Assembly (NCBI GenBank): GCA_964427505.1
Contig: CAYRUO010000007.1
Coordinates: 1 to 64,000 of the forward strand
DNA length: 64,000 nt
Source of the DNA: Thermanaerothrix sp034436175
GTDB lineage: Bacteria > Chloroflexota > Anaerolineae > Anaerolineales > Anaerolineaceae
Direction: 5' to 3'
The first letter of the stretch is position 1. Each line of letters opens with the position of its first letter. The position numbers were made by a program, and so were the translations under genes. Below, in pieces: positions 34,040-42,746 of this stretch. The notes under the pieces were generated by a model. That model made no database searches and was not told the DNA's origin. It was given only the letters and a program-made list of their open reading frames with translations.

Positions 34040-34729
34040 ATGAAGAAAATTCTGGTCGTAGATGATGAACCTCAGATCGTCCGCGTTGTCCAGGGTTACC
34101 TGGAACGAGCCGGCTTTCAAGTCATCCGTGCCGCCAACGGCGAAGAAGCCTTGAGCCTCTTTCGCCGCGAACGTCCCGATTTCGTCATTCTCGACTTAAA
34201 TTTGCCGGGCATGGACGGGTTGGACGTGGCACGGGCCATCCGGCGCGAATCCAACGTGCCGATCCTCATGCTGACCGCGCGGGTGGAAGAAGTGGATCGC
34301 ATCACCGGGCTGGAACTGGGCGCCGATGATTACGTCACCAAACCTTTCAGCCCGCGTGAGATTGTCGCTCGTGTGCGGGCCATTTTCCGCCGCGCCGCCG
34401 AGACTCCAACCGAAACCGAGCGACTGCGGGTGGGAAAACTTGAGATTGATCTCGTGCAACATACGGTTACCGTGGATGGCAAACCGGTTAACCTGACCCC
34501 CACCGAGTTTGCGTTGTTAGTCACCCTGGCACGCCACCCGCGGCGCGTGTTCACCCGCTTGCAGTTGCTCGAACACGCCTTAGGCACCGATTACCCGGGC
34601 TACGAACGCACCATTGATGCCCACATCAAAAATCTGCGCGCCAAGATCGAGCCCAACCCACGCCGTCCCACCTATATCCAGACCGTTTTCGGCGTAGGCT
34701 ACAAGTTGGAGGTCACCGAAGATGCCTAG
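34040..34729 (+). CDS. OmpR/PhoB-type response regulator
   Basis: 229 residues. Receiver domain with V-V-D-D-E, phospho-acceptor Asp52, Thr79 and Lys101; then a winged-helix DNA-binding domain (about 125-225) ending Y-I-Q-T-V-F-G-V-G-Y-K-L. The ATG at 34040 has GAGG 7 bases upstream; an ATG 6 bases earlier is less well spaced. It overlaps the sensor kinase by 8 bases and is its partner. Confidence 0.95.
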   Translation: MKKILVVDDEPQIVRVVQGYLERAGFQVIRAANGEEALSLFRRERPDFVILDLNLPGMDGLDVARAIRRESNVPILMLTARVEEVDRITGLELGADDYVTKPFSPREIVARVRAIFRRAAETPTETERLRVGKLEIDLVQHTVTVDGKPVNLTPTEFALLVTLARHPRRVFTRLQLLEHALGTDYPGYERTIDAHIKNLRAKIEPNPRRPTYIQTVFGVGYKLEVTEDA

Positions 34730-36167
34730 TCGCCTGTATGTGAAGTTAGTGGCAGCCTTTTTAGGGGTACTGCTTTTGGTTGCCGTCCTCACGGTTGTGT
34801 TAACTCGCCGCGCCACCCGTTTAGCGTTTGGCACCTACACCGAACGCAGTGCCCAAGCCTGGGCGCAACGGCTGGCGCCGGTCCTGGCCGATTACTACCA
34901 ACGCACCGGTTCCTGGGAAGGCATTGACATGTTCCTGCACATGGCCGAGATGTGGCCGCGGGGTCGTATGGGCCAGGGCATGATGGGCAACGACGGCGGT
35001 CATATGATGCCCTTCCAGCCAACCCTGTTGGGGCGTGTTCTGGCCCAACGCTTGGTGCTGGTGGACGCCACCGGGCGCGTCGTCCTCGATACCCAAGGGC
35101 TGTGGGAAGGCCAAACCGCCCCCGCAGAGGCGGTAGCGCTCGGCGCGCCTATTCGCGTTGGAAATGCTCAGGTCGGTACACTACTGGTCTTGCCAGCCGG
35201 CGTGGCCGGGGTGGTGACCCTGGAAAGCGAGTTTCTGAGCGCAGTTAACCGCGCCGTGCTTGGGGCCGTGATCATCGCCAGTGTGGCGGCGCTAATCCTG
35301 GTAGCCCTCATTGTCTATCGCATCATTGCGCCCCTGCGCCGCCTCCAACGCGCCGCTCAAGCCATTGCCCAAGGCGATCTTTCCCAGCGCGTCCCGGTTG
35401 CGACACAGGATGAAATCGGCGCGGTCTCATTGGCTTTCAATGAGATGGCATCCAGTTTGGAGCGGGCCGAAAAAGCCCGCCGTCAAATGGTCGCCGATGT
35501 CGCCCATGAATTGCGCACCCCTCTGGCCGTCCTTCAGGCGAATTTAGAAGCCATGCAAGACGGCGTTCTCCCTATGGATTTGGAACAAGTTCAAGTGCTC
35601 TATGACCAGGTGCAGTTGCTCAACCGCCTGGTAGCCGACCTACGCTTGCTCTCGCTGGCCGAATCCGGACACCTCACGCTGGAAAAACAACCCACCGAAC
35701 TACTGCCCCTGGTGCAGAAAGTAGCGGGACAGTTTGAGACCGCCGCAGCACAAAAAGCCGTTCGCCTGATAATAACCGCACCTGATAACCTGCCTGCCCT
35801 ACCCCTCGATGCACAACGCATCCAACAGGTGCTCGCCAACCTGCTTGATAACGCCCTGCGCTACACCCCGGAAGGCGGGGAGATCCGTATTGAGATCACC
35901 CCAGAGCAAAGCCGGCGCAGGATTGTGGTCGCCGTCAGCGATACCGGCCCGGGCATCCCGCATGAGGATTTACCCCATGTGTTTGAGCGCTTCTACCGCG
36001 CCGATAAATCCCGCACCCGCAGTAGCGGCGGTTCCGGCTTGGGGTTGGCGATCGTCAAGCAACTCGTCCAGTTGCACGGGGGTGAGGTACGTGCGATCAG
36101 CCCCATCTACACCGACCCCCAGGGGCAGAGTTATGGCACGCGCCTGGAATTCACCCTACCCGTATAG
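34722..36167 (+). CDS. Sensor histidine kinase with Met/His-rich extracellular loop
   Basis: 481 residues. Two membrane segments (about 8-28 and 178-202) enclose an extracellular domain. Residues 70-96 hold eight Met and two His, as in copper/silver-binding loops. HAMP follows (to about 250), then the HisKA site His262 (A-H-E-L-R-T-P-L) and an HATPase domain with D-T-G-P-G-I and G-G-S-G-L-G-L-A-I. It is coupled to the response regulator. Metal sensing is inferred from the loop composition only; no metal exporter is next to it. Confidence 0.93.
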   Translation: MPSRLYVKLVAAFLGVLLLVAVLTVVLTRRATRLAFGTYTERSAQAWAQRLAPVLADYYQRTGSWEGIDMFLHMAEMWPRGRMGQGMMGNDGGHMMPFQPTLLGRVLAQRLVLVDATGRVVLDTQGLWEGQTAPAEAVALGAPIRVGNAQVGTLLVLPAGVAGVVTLESEFLSAVNRAVLGAVIIASVAALILVALIVYRIIAPLRRLQRAAQAIAQGDLSQRVPVATQDEIGAVSLAFNEMASSLERAEKARRQMVADVAHELRTPLAVLQANLEAMQDGVLPMDLEQVQVLYDQVQLLNRLVADLRLLSLAESGHLTLEKQPTELLPLVQKVAGQFETAAAQKAVRLIITAPDNLPALPLDAQRIQQVLANLLDNALRYTPEGGEIRIEITPEQSRRRIVVAVSDTGPGIPHEDLPHVFERFYRADKSRTRSSGGSGLGLAIVKQLVQLHGGEVRAISPIYTDPQGQSYGTRLEFTLPV

Positions 36168-36198
36168 TGTACCAGGCACAAACGGCAAAACTCAGAGT

Positions 36199-36230
36199 CG
36201 TCTTGATAACCCAGGCGTATCTTCAAGACG
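36199..36230. repeat. Inverted repeat before the ECF sigma gene
   Basis: CGTCTTGA (36199-36206) and its exact complement (36223-36230), 16-base spacer, 32 bases after the kinase stop and 28 before the sigma gene start. It may be a weak terminator (GTTT follows) or an operator. Confidence 0.4.
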
Positions 36231-36257
36231 GTTTCGGCGTCTAATTCCATAGAAAAA

Positions 36258-36821
36258 ATGAATGCGCCGAACGAACAGGAATGGTTGCAAGCGGCACAGC
36301 GCTTTGATCCCGAGGCACTGGCGGCGATCTACGATTATTACAGCCCCCGCCTCTATGCCTATGCCATGCGTCTTTTGGGCAATCGTGACCTAGCCGAAGA
36401 ATGTGTGGCCGAAACCTTTGCCCGCTTCCTGCACGCCCTGCATGTCGGGCATGGACCGCGGCAACAACTTCAGGCTTATCTCTACCGCACCGCCCACAAC
36501 TGGATTACCGACCGTTACCGCCGCCAACCGCCCCCGAGCCTCAACACGGATGACATAGATCTAAGCACCGGTACGCCCAACCCCGAAACCAGTCTGGAAA
36601 CCGCCTGGATGCGTCAACGCCTGCGCCGCGCCCTGTGGCAGTTAACACCCGACCAACGCCAGGTCATTCTACTGCGCTTTGTGGAAGATCTGGACAACGA
36701 AACCGTGGCGGCCGTCCTGCAAAAACCCGTTGGCGCCGTTAAAGCCCTGCAACATCGTGCGCTGGTCGCGTTGCGGCGAATTTTGGAGCGAGAGGTGGAA
36801 AATGTCCCCAACCCATCCTGA
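36258..36821 (+). CDS. ECF-type RNA polymerase sigma factor
   Basis: 187 residues. Region 2 has L-A-A-I-Y-D-Y-Y-S-P-R-L-Y-A-Y-A and D-L-A-E-E-C-V-A-E-T-F-A-R-F; region 4 has L-T-P-D-Q-R-Q-V-I-L-L-R-F, then the helix-turn-helix with A-V-A-A-V-L-Q-K-P-V-G-A-V-K-A-L. The partner gene starts 20 bases before this stop. It likely controls a small regulon that includes its own operon. Confidence 0.92.
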   Translation: MNAPNEQEWLQAAQRFDPEALAAIYDYYSPRLYAYAMRLLGNRDLAEECVAETFARFLHALHVGHGPRQQLQAYLYRTAHNWITDRYRRQPPPSLNTDDIDLSTGTPNPETSLETAWMRQRLRRALWQLTPDQRQVILLRFVEDLDNETVAAVLQKPVGAVKALQHRALVALRRILEREVENVPNPS

Positions 36822-37908
36822 TCCACAACCCGATCCCGAAGTACGGGCTCATCTGGACGCGCTGCGCGCCATCCCCCCACGCGATCCTGCGGTCGCCGCG
36901 CAAGCCCGCCAGGCTTTTTTGGAACAAGCGCGCCAACTGGCCGTATCTGCGCGCCCCGAACGGCGTCTGAATCGGTGGAAAGCCTTTTGGATCGGCTTAC
37001 TCTATCCTAAAAAGGAGGTATCCCCGATGTTCAGCGCCTTAACCACCATCTTGCTCGTCGTGTCCTTGCTACTGGGCGGTAGCGGGGTCACTGTGGCCGC
37101 AGCCCAAGCCAGTTTGCCCGATGACCTGCTCTACCCGGTCAAGACCTGGAGCGAGGACCTGCGCAGTGAAATCACGCGTGATCCACAGGCGCGCCTTAAC
37201 CTCAGCCTGGAACTGGCCGAGCGCCGCACTGCCGAAATTACCCAAATGGTGGCTCGGGATGAGGTTCCTCCCGAACCCGTCCTTCTGCGGTTGCAAACCC
37301 ACCTTCAAACGGCATTGCAGTTAGCCGTAGCACAGAGTGACGCTCAAGCCGTCCGGGCGCTGGAGCGCATCCGCCAACGCCTGGAAATTCAGTATCAGCG
37401 CCTGCTACAACAAGGAAGCGTCACCAACCCCACGGCCCAAGCCGCGCTGGTGCGCACCCGCGCCATGATCCAGACGCATCTGCAAGCCGTGCAAGAGGGC
37501 TTGCAGGATCCACAAATCCTGCGCCAACGCCTGCGCCAGGGCATGCCTGAGACTGTGCCACCCCAGAATCACCAGCCAGGCGGCAACCCCTGGACGCAGG
37601 ACACCCCGACCCCTGGGAGCGGCTACGGCAGTGGGCAAGGCGGCAACCCCTGGACGCAGGACACCCCGACCCCCGGTAGCGGCTACGGCAGTGGGCAGGG
37701 TGGTAACCCCTGGACCCAGGACACCCCAACCCCCGGCAGTGGCTACGGCAGTGGGCAAGGCGGCAACCCTTGGACACAAGATACCCCAACCCCCGGCAGT
37801 GGCTACGGACCTGGTCCCGGACCCGAAGCCACCTGCACCCCTGGCAGTGGACCGATGATGCCAACCTTCCAGCCGCCGCGCCAGGGAAATGGCCCTGCCC
37901 GTCCCTAA
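36802..37908 (+). CDS. DUF5667 membrane protein with four 20-residue repeats, sigma partner
   Basis: 368 residues. A cytoplasmic part of about 70 residues (where an anti-sigma function would sit), one membrane segment (about 74-97), then the DUF5667 core L-P-D-D-L-L-Y-P-V-K-T-W-S-E-D-L-R, a helical region, and four tandem copies of a 20-residue unit (G-G-N-P-W-T-Q-D-T-P-T-P-G-S-G-Y-G-S-G-Q). It overlaps the sigma gene by 20 bases; GAGAGGTGG precedes the ATG. DUF5667 proteins often accompany ECF sigma genes. An anti-sigma role is inferred, not shown. Confidence 0.8.
   Translation: MSPTHPDPQPDPEVRAHLDALRAIPPRDPAVAAQARQAFLEQARQLAVSARPERRLNRWKAFWIGLLYPKKEVSPMFSALTTILLVVSLLLGGSGVTVAAAQASLPDDLLYPVKTWSEDLRSEITRDPQARLNLSLELAERRTAEITQMVARDEVPPEPVLLRLQTHLQTALQLAVAQSDAQAVRALERIRQRLEIQYQRLLQQGSVTNPTAQAALVRTRAMIQTHLQAVQEGLQDPQILRQRLRQGMPETVPPQNHQPGGNPWTQDTPTPGSGYGSGQGGNPWTQDTPTPGSGYGSGQGGNPWTQDTPTPGSGYGSGQGGNPWTQDTPTPGSGYGPGPGPEATCTPGSGPMMPTFQPPRQGNGPARP
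37579..37818 (+). repeat. Four tandem 60-bp coding repeats
   Basis: Units at 37579-37638, 37639-37698, 37699-37758 and 37759-37818. They differ by a few third-position changes; the last differs at its end (G-P-G-P). They encode a Gly/Pro/Thr-rich, probably surface-exposed tail. Copy number may vary between strains. Confidence 0.9.
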
Positions 37909-37934
37909 TCATCACTAATTTCTCACAGATCGCC

Positions 37935-37974
37935 AACGCCGCCCCTTCTCCATACCCAGGGGCGGCGTTCGTTT
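37935..37974 (+). terminator. Intrinsic terminator of the sigma/DUF5667 operon
   Basis: Perfect 11-bp stem AACGCCGCCCC (37935-37945) / GGGGCGGCGTT (37959-37969), 13-base loop, then CGTTTT. It lies 26 bases past the DUF5667 stop and right before the next promoter. Confidence 0.85.
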
Positions 37975-37978
37975 TGAA

Positions 37979-37987
37979 TGCTATAAT
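37979..37987 (+). promoter_or_regulatory. Extended -10 promoter of the UbiB-like gene, near-leaderless
   Basis: TG-C-TATAAT, ending 9 bases before the ATG at 37997. Transcription would start within a few bases of the start codon, and there is no ribosome binding site. Confidence 0.6.
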
Positions 37988-37996
37988 CGTTACGGG

Positions 37997-39667
37997 ATGC
38001 TACGCGCGCGCTACCGCCGCATTTTGCGCTTCTTCGCCGGGGTCATTGTGCATATCTTGACCTGGGATATCCTGCTCCCTCGCCTGGGTCTGGGAAAACT
38101 GGCACGCACGACCCGCCCCCAGCGCTTTCGCCGCCTGGCCGCTACGTTCCGTCAACTGGCCATCCAACTTGGCGGGGTGATGATCAAAGTCGGGCAGTTT
38201 CTTTCCACCCGGATTGACGTCCTTCCCCCCGAAATCACCGAGGAACTGAGCGGCCTGCAGGATGAGGTGGCGCCAGAGCCCTTCGAAGCCATTCGCAAGA
38301 TGGTCGAGGCCGAGTTCGGGACAGCGTTGGAAGCGCGGTTCCTGGCCTTTGAGGAAACTCCGCTGGCTGCAGCCTCCATCGGGCAAGTGCACCGCGCTCT
38401 GCTCAACCCACCCCCTACTGCCCCCGATCCGACACCGCTGGCCGTGGTGGTCAAAGTACAGCGCCCCAACATTCCAATTTTGGTTGAAACGGATCTGCGC
38501 GCCCTGAAAGTGGTCGCACGCTGGGTCAATTGGTTTCCCCCGGTTAGGCGGCGGGCCAATGTGCCTGCATTGGTTGAAGAATTCAGCCGCATACTACACG
38601 AAGAAATAGATTATCTGAGCGAGGCGCGCCACGCCGAGATCTTTGCGGCCAACTTTGCCGGACACCCCGAGGTGCGCATCCCCAAGGTCTATTGGGAATA
38701 CACCACCCGCCGCGTCCTGACCCTGGAAGACGTTGGAGACATCAAAATCACCGATTACACGGCCATTGAGGCAGCAGGTATTAACCGCGCCGAAGTCGCC
38801 AAGCGTTTGATTGCCACCTACCTCAAACAGATTTTTGAAGACGGCTTCTTCCACGCCGATCCGCATCCCGGTAACCTCTTCGTCCATCCCCTGCCCGCGG
38901 ATGCCGAGGAGGGTGAAACGACTCGCCCGGCTTGGCAATTGGTATTTGTGGATTTCGGTATGACCGGCACCGTCCCAGCCGACCTGATGGACGCACTGCG
39001 TGAGGTGCTGATCGGGGTAGCCAGCCGCGACGCAGCACGCCTGGTGCAGGCCTACCAAAGGATGGGGGTACTGCTTCCCACCGCCGATCTGGGGCTGATC
39101 GAAAAGGCAACCCAAGAGGTATTTGACCGCTTCTGGGGCAAGACGCTGGCCGAGATCAGCATGAGCCCGGATGAGGTGCTCACGTTGCTGGTGGAATTTC
39201 GCCAGTTGCTCTATCAAATGCCGTTTCAACTACCCCAGAACCTGCTGTTATTAGGGCGGTGTCTCTCGATCCTCAACGGTATTTGCCTGGGCCTGGACCC
39301 ACAGTTTAACGTCTGGGAAAGCGTTGTCCCGTACGCCGAACGGCTGATGCGCGCCGAGCAAGAAAGCCTGCTCCGCCCCGTGCTGAAAACCACGCTCCAA
39401 ATGCTACGCACCTTAGTCAGTTTGCCCCAACGCGCCGATGCCGTCCTTGCCCGCCTGGCTCAGGGGCGCTTGGAAGTCAGCGATCCTACCGCCCACGCCC
39501 ACCTAGAGCGTATGGAACGCTCAATCCGTCAGATCAGTACGGCATTGGTTTTTATGGCGCTACTGCTGAGCGCCACGCAACTCGCTCTCCACGAGCGCTA
39601 CCTCGCTGCGGCCATCGCCGGGCTGGGCGCTCTGATAGCACTGCTATTAACCCTGCTACCGCGCTAG
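37997..39667 (+). CDS. ABC1/UbiB/AarF family protein kinase-like ATPase
   Basis: 556 residues. K-x-G-Q motif in G-G-V-M-I-K-V-G-Q-F-L-S-T-R (about 52-65), Ala-rich loop A-A-A-S-I-G-Q-V-H-R, the ATP-binding Lys in V-V-V-K-V-Q-R-P, the catalytic H-A-D-P-H-P-G-N-L and the metal site V-D-F-G. Two helices at the C terminus anchor it in the membrane. UbiB helps make or handle prenylquinones or other lipids. Gene alone, between a terminator and a convergent gene. Confidence 0.92.
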   Translation: MLRARYRRILRFFAGVIVHILTWDILLPRLGLGKLARTTRPQRFRRLAATFRQLAIQLGGVMIKVGQFLSTRIDVLPPEITEELSGLQDEVAPEPFEAIRKMVEAEFGTALEARFLAFEETPLAAASIGQVHRALLNPPPTAPDPTPLAVVVKVQRPNIPILVETDLRALKVVARWVNWFPPVRRRANVPALVEEFSRILHEEIDYLSEARHAEIFAANFAGHPEVRIPKVYWEYTTRRVLTLEDVGDIKITDYTAIEAAGINRAEVAKRLIATYLKQIFEDGFFHADPHPGNLFVHPLPADAEEGETTRPAWQLVFVDFGMTGTVPADLMDALREVLIGVASRDAARLVQAYQRMGVLLPTADLGLIEKATQEVFDRFWGKTLAEISMSPDEVLTLLVEFRQLLYQMPFQLPQNLLLLGRCLSILNGICLGLDPQFNVWESVVPYAERLMRAEQESLLRPVLKTTLQMLRTLVSLPQRADAVLARLAQGRLEVSDPTAHAHLERMERSIRQISTALVFMALLLSATQLALHERYLAAAIAGLGALIALLLTLLPR

Positions 39668-39678
39668 CCGCTTCTAGA

Positions 39679-40626
39679 TTACGAGCCAAACATATCTTGC
39701 ACCATCGGGCGGATCAAATCCCAATTGGGTAGAAGCACATTGGCGCCGCCGCTGGTGGTGAACGGGGTAACCATCTCCCGTCCCAACACATGGGTTTCAA
39801 TCCCATCCGGGCCGGCGCGCAAGAGCGCCAGAGCCAACCGCGGCCATAACCAGGTCGGGACGTTGGTATCCACCACCCGGGTCGCCGCTAACAAGACGGC
39901 CGGGATGCGCGGCCAAGAGGTCGGCTTGAGCATCTGACGGAACGCGGCCTTGAGCAACAGTTGCCCATGTGCCATACGGAAGAAGTCATCGCTACCGGTG
40001 CGGTTGCGCACGAAGGCCAGCGCCTGCTCACCGTTGAGATGATGTTGCCCGGCCTCGTAACCTGCCATCGGCTCTGGCAGATCTAAGGTGATTCCGCCCA
40101 TGGCATCCACCAACGCCACAAAGCCCTCAAAGCGCACTCGGGCGTAGAACGGGACATTCAGACCAAAGTTGTAGCGCAGGGTGTCTTGCAGGGCACGCGG
40201 GCCACTGCCGGGCACCTTGGCTTCCGCAAAGAAGTGCGCCGTGTTGATGCGATTCTCGCCCTCGCCGGGGATGGTGACCCACAAATCACGTGGAATGGAG
40301 AGCATGCGCACCCGCGGTTGAAGCGGCTCGATCCCGACCAGGATAATCGTATCGGTGCGGGCAACCATGCTCCCCTCGGGGGCGCGATCAATGCCCATCA
40401 ACAAAATACGCGTCTGGAACGGGGTCAGAAAATAGGCGGCAAAGAAAGCCACCACAGGGATTAAGAGCAGGGCAAGGCAGCCCAGCCCACGCTGGCGACG
40501 CTTCTTGAGCGGCACCGGCTGGAAGCGCGCCATGGGCTCGGTCAGGCGCGGACGGGTTTTCTCCGCCTCGGACTCACGCCCCGACATCGGTTGAGTCAGG
40601 TTAGGGTCATACCAATACGTAGTCAT
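39679..40626 (-). CDS. LytR-CpsA-Psr (LCP) family protein
   Basis: 315 residues. A cytoplasmic N terminus of about 50 residues, one membrane segment (R-G-L-G-C-L-A-L-L-L-I-P), then the LCP domain: R-T-D-T-I-I-L-V, S-I-P-R-D-L-W, R-I-N-T-A-H and L-A-F-V-R-N-R-T-G-S-D-D-F-F-R-M, the Arg/Asp residues that hold the polyprenyl diphosphate. LCP proteins attach glycopolymers to the cell envelope. The start at 40626 is only 15 bases after the end of the lipoprotein gene. Confidence 0.9.
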   Translation of the reverse strand: MTTYWYDPNLTQPMSGRESEAEKTRPRLTEPMARFQPVPLKKRRQRGLGCLALLLIPVVAFFAAYFLTPFQTRILLMGIDRAPEGSMVARTDTIILVGIEPLQPRVRMLSIPRDLWVTIPGEGENRINTAHFFAEAKVPGSGPRALQDTLRYNFGLNVPFYARVRFEGFVALVDAMGGITLDLPEPMAGYEAGQHHLNGEQALAFVRNRTGSDDFFRMAHGQLLLKAAFRQMLKPTSWPRIPAVLLAATRVVDTNVPTWLWPRLALALLRAGPDGIETHVLGREMVTPFTTSGGANVLLPNWDLIRPMVQDMFGS

Positions 40627-40640
40627 AGCGGTGTGCAATT

Positions 40641-41819
40641 TTACCGCAAAACGGCACAGGCCTCAAACACCGCGTCCCAGTCTATCTGGCCATAGTACCC
40701 GGCGCTAGGTGGGCGCGGCGCCCGGCAATCCGCTACCGGCCGAGCCTCTCCCCTGGAAAGTGCTGCCTGCATCACCTGGACCTGCTCGCCTTCCATCTGG
40801 ATATAGTAAAGAAAATGGCCATCAGGCGACCAGCGCGGGGCATCTTGAAATGCTTCTTCACCGTTTAGGCGACGGTATGTGCCGCTCCCCACGTCCAACA
40901 AATATAACCGCCGCGCCTGAATGGCGGGATTATCCCACCCCATATAATCCGCATACATTTCCCCGGTCTGGTCGGCGGGCACGCCGGCAAAGGCAATCCA
41001 CGCACCCGTGGGTGACCAAGCCACCTGTCCGGGAACAACCGCCTCTGCCGGCACGAGAGTCGAGACCTGATCGCTCTGGACATCATACCGCGCCAGCCGT
41101 TTACCCACCAGCACCGAGCGGTAACCGCCATCAGTAAAGACCACCGCCTGCCCTTGGGGTGACCAGGACTGATAGGTCAGGTTAACCAACGCCGCATCGC
41201 TTAACGCCGCTACCTTGCCGCTTTGAACGTCCAAGCACCACAAAGGAAGCCCGTCCGCCGCAATCGAGGCGCTCAGCGGCCCAGACCAAAAGAGCAGGTG
41301 GGTATGATTCGGTGACCACTGCCCAAGCAGGTATTGGGCCCCCGCAAAGGGTGCATCCGGTGCCGGTTTCAGTAGCACTGTGGGGGATTGCGGTTCTCCG
41401 GCAACGAAAGTTACCCGCCAGATCTCCGCGACTGCCACCGTGGGGGACGCTGCGGGATCACGCCGTACGATGGCCAGGTGACTGGAATCCACCGACCAAC
41501 GCACCCCCAAGACGCCGGAGCCCGCCCCAAACACCTCAAGCCTGCGCCCTCCCTCCTCCTCTAACACCAAACTCCCCACCGCCGGATCCACCAACGCCAC
41601 CCACTGCCCATTCGGGGCCGGATAACGCTGACGCTCTGCCGCAGCCGCTGACGTTGGGGTCTCAGAAGGCTTTATCACAGTGGGGGATGGCGAAGGCAAG
41701 GGTGTCGTCGCGGAGATCGCAGACGTTTGAGAGGGAGACGGTGTTGCCGTGACCAAAGGCGTTGGAGCACATCCTATGATCAGTAAAACCGAGATCAGAA
41801 TCGGCCACCCCCGGTTCAT
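40641..41819 (-). CDS. Lipoprotein with WD40/TolB-like beta-propeller
   Basis: 392 residues. Lipoprotein signal with L-L-I-I-G-C near residue 17, a Ser/Thr/Pro linker of about 50 residues, then repeated propeller blades, each with W-S-P/V-x-x-x-x-x-A/L-x-F/I (W-S-V-D-S-S-H-L-A-I, W-S-P-N-H-T-H-L-L-F, W-S-P-Q-G-Q-A-V-V-F, W-S-P-T-G-A-W-I-A-F, W-S-P-D-G-H-F-L-Y-Y). AAGGAGG lies 6 bases before the ATG at 41819. It shares a likely operon with the LCP gene. Role unknown, probably extracellular binding. Confidence 0.85.
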   Translation of the reverse strand: MNRGWPILISVLLIIGCAPTPLVTATPSPSQTSAISATTPLPSPSPTVIKPSETPTSAAAAERQRYPAPNGQWVALVDPAVGSLVLEEEGGRRLEVFGAGSGVLGVRWSVDSSHLAIVRRDPAASPTVAVAEIWRVTFVAGEPQSPTVLLKPAPDAPFAGAQYLLGQWSPNHTHLLFWSGPLSASIAADGLPLWCLDVQSGKVAALSDAALVNLTYQSWSPQGQAVVFTDGGYRSVLVGKRLARYDVQSDQVSTLVPAEAVVPGQVAWSPTGAWIAFAGVPADQTGEMYADYMGWDNPAIQARRLYLLDVGSGTYRRLNGEEAFQDAPRWSPDGHFLYYIQMEGEQVQVMQAALSRGEARPVADCRAPRPPSAGYYGQIDWDAVFEACAVLR

Positions 41820-41939
41820 GGTTAGCCTCCTTTTCATCGAAATTCTCGTGCTCTGCGCCTCCACTGATTGTAGTCCTTTTAACTTCGCAGGTTAATGTGG
41901 ACTATAATCGGCGTGAAGATTTAGCAACCGAGAGGTTCT

Positions 41940-42731
41940 ATGGTCAAATCACGCATCCTTGAAACCCTGCTTGCCGACCTCCCATCGGATCCTGTGCCGG
42001 TGCGTGGGGTCTATGTAGGCGTTCACTGGACCATGGTCTGCTCACGACGCTGTGGCCTAGCTGCCACCATGACCGCAACTGACGTCCCACACGGCAGCCA
42101 TCGCGTGCGCGATGTCGGGCGGCTGCACACCAAGAGCGCTCAGGAACTGGCCGCTTGGTTAACTTCCGCGAACCCCCTCGAAGCCAGCATCGGCCTGGCC
42201 GCCTATAACTCTCTCCTACCGCTGGAAGGCCTGCCGTTTCAGGAACTCAACGCCGCAGAGGTGCTCAAGCACCGCGGTGCCGGGCGCAATGTGGCCATTG
42301 TGGGTCACTTTCCCTTTGTCAATGACCTGCGTCCTTTTGTCCGCAACCTGTGGGTGCTGGAACTCCATCCCGCCCCCGGCGACTTACCGGCCAGCGCCGC
42401 CCCCGAAGTCCTGCCTCATGCCGAGGTCATCGCCATCACCGCCACTACACTGATTAACCATACCTTGGAAGGTTTGCTGGCATTATGCCCTCCCCAAGCC
42501 TGGATCATGCTGCTTGGCCCAAGCACGCCCCTGACGCCGCGCCTGTTTGAATTCGGCTTTGCCATCCTGTCCGGCGCATGCGTCGAAGATGAAGCCGCCG
42601 CCTTGCTTTCCATTCAACAAGGGGCGGCCTTCCCTCAAGTGCAAGGGGTGCGTTTGCTCACCCTAGCACGCGAAGATGTGAATCCGAACCTCCGTGGTTC
42701 TGGGGTAAAATCGGGAGCGAACACGCCCTAG
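41940..42731 (+). CDS. DUF364/DUF4213 family protein (Rossmann-like)
   Basis: 263 residues. G-V-Y-V-G-V-H-W-T-M-V (about 22-32) is the DUF4213 start; N-V-A-I-V-G-H-F-P-F-V (about 117-127) and I-A-I-T-A-T-T-L-I-N-H-T-L-E are typical of DUF364, described as a possible heavy-metal chelation domain. GAGAGG precedes the ATG, and TATAAT (41903-41908) with TTAACT 18 bases upstream may be the promoter. Function not proven. Confidence 0.82.
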   Translation: MVKSRILETLLADLPSDPVPVRGVYVGVHWTMVCSRRCGLAATMTATDVPHGSHRVRDVGRLHTKSAQELAAWLTSANPLEASIGLAAYNSLLPLEGLPFQELNAAEVLKHRGAGRNVAIVGHFPFVNDLRPFVRNLWVLELHPAPGDLPASAAPEVLPHAEVIAITATTLINHTLEGLLALCPPQAWIMLLGPSTPLTPRLFEFGFAILSGACVEDEAAALLSIQQGAAFPQVQGVRLLTLAREDVNPNLRGSGVKSGANTP

Positions 42732-42746
42732 CCAAGGATGAATACT

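Noticed and set aside
37579..37818. 60-bp tandem array considered as a CRISPR or intergenic repeat
   Set aside because: The units are in frame inside a coding sequence, without spacers, and change mostly at third positions.
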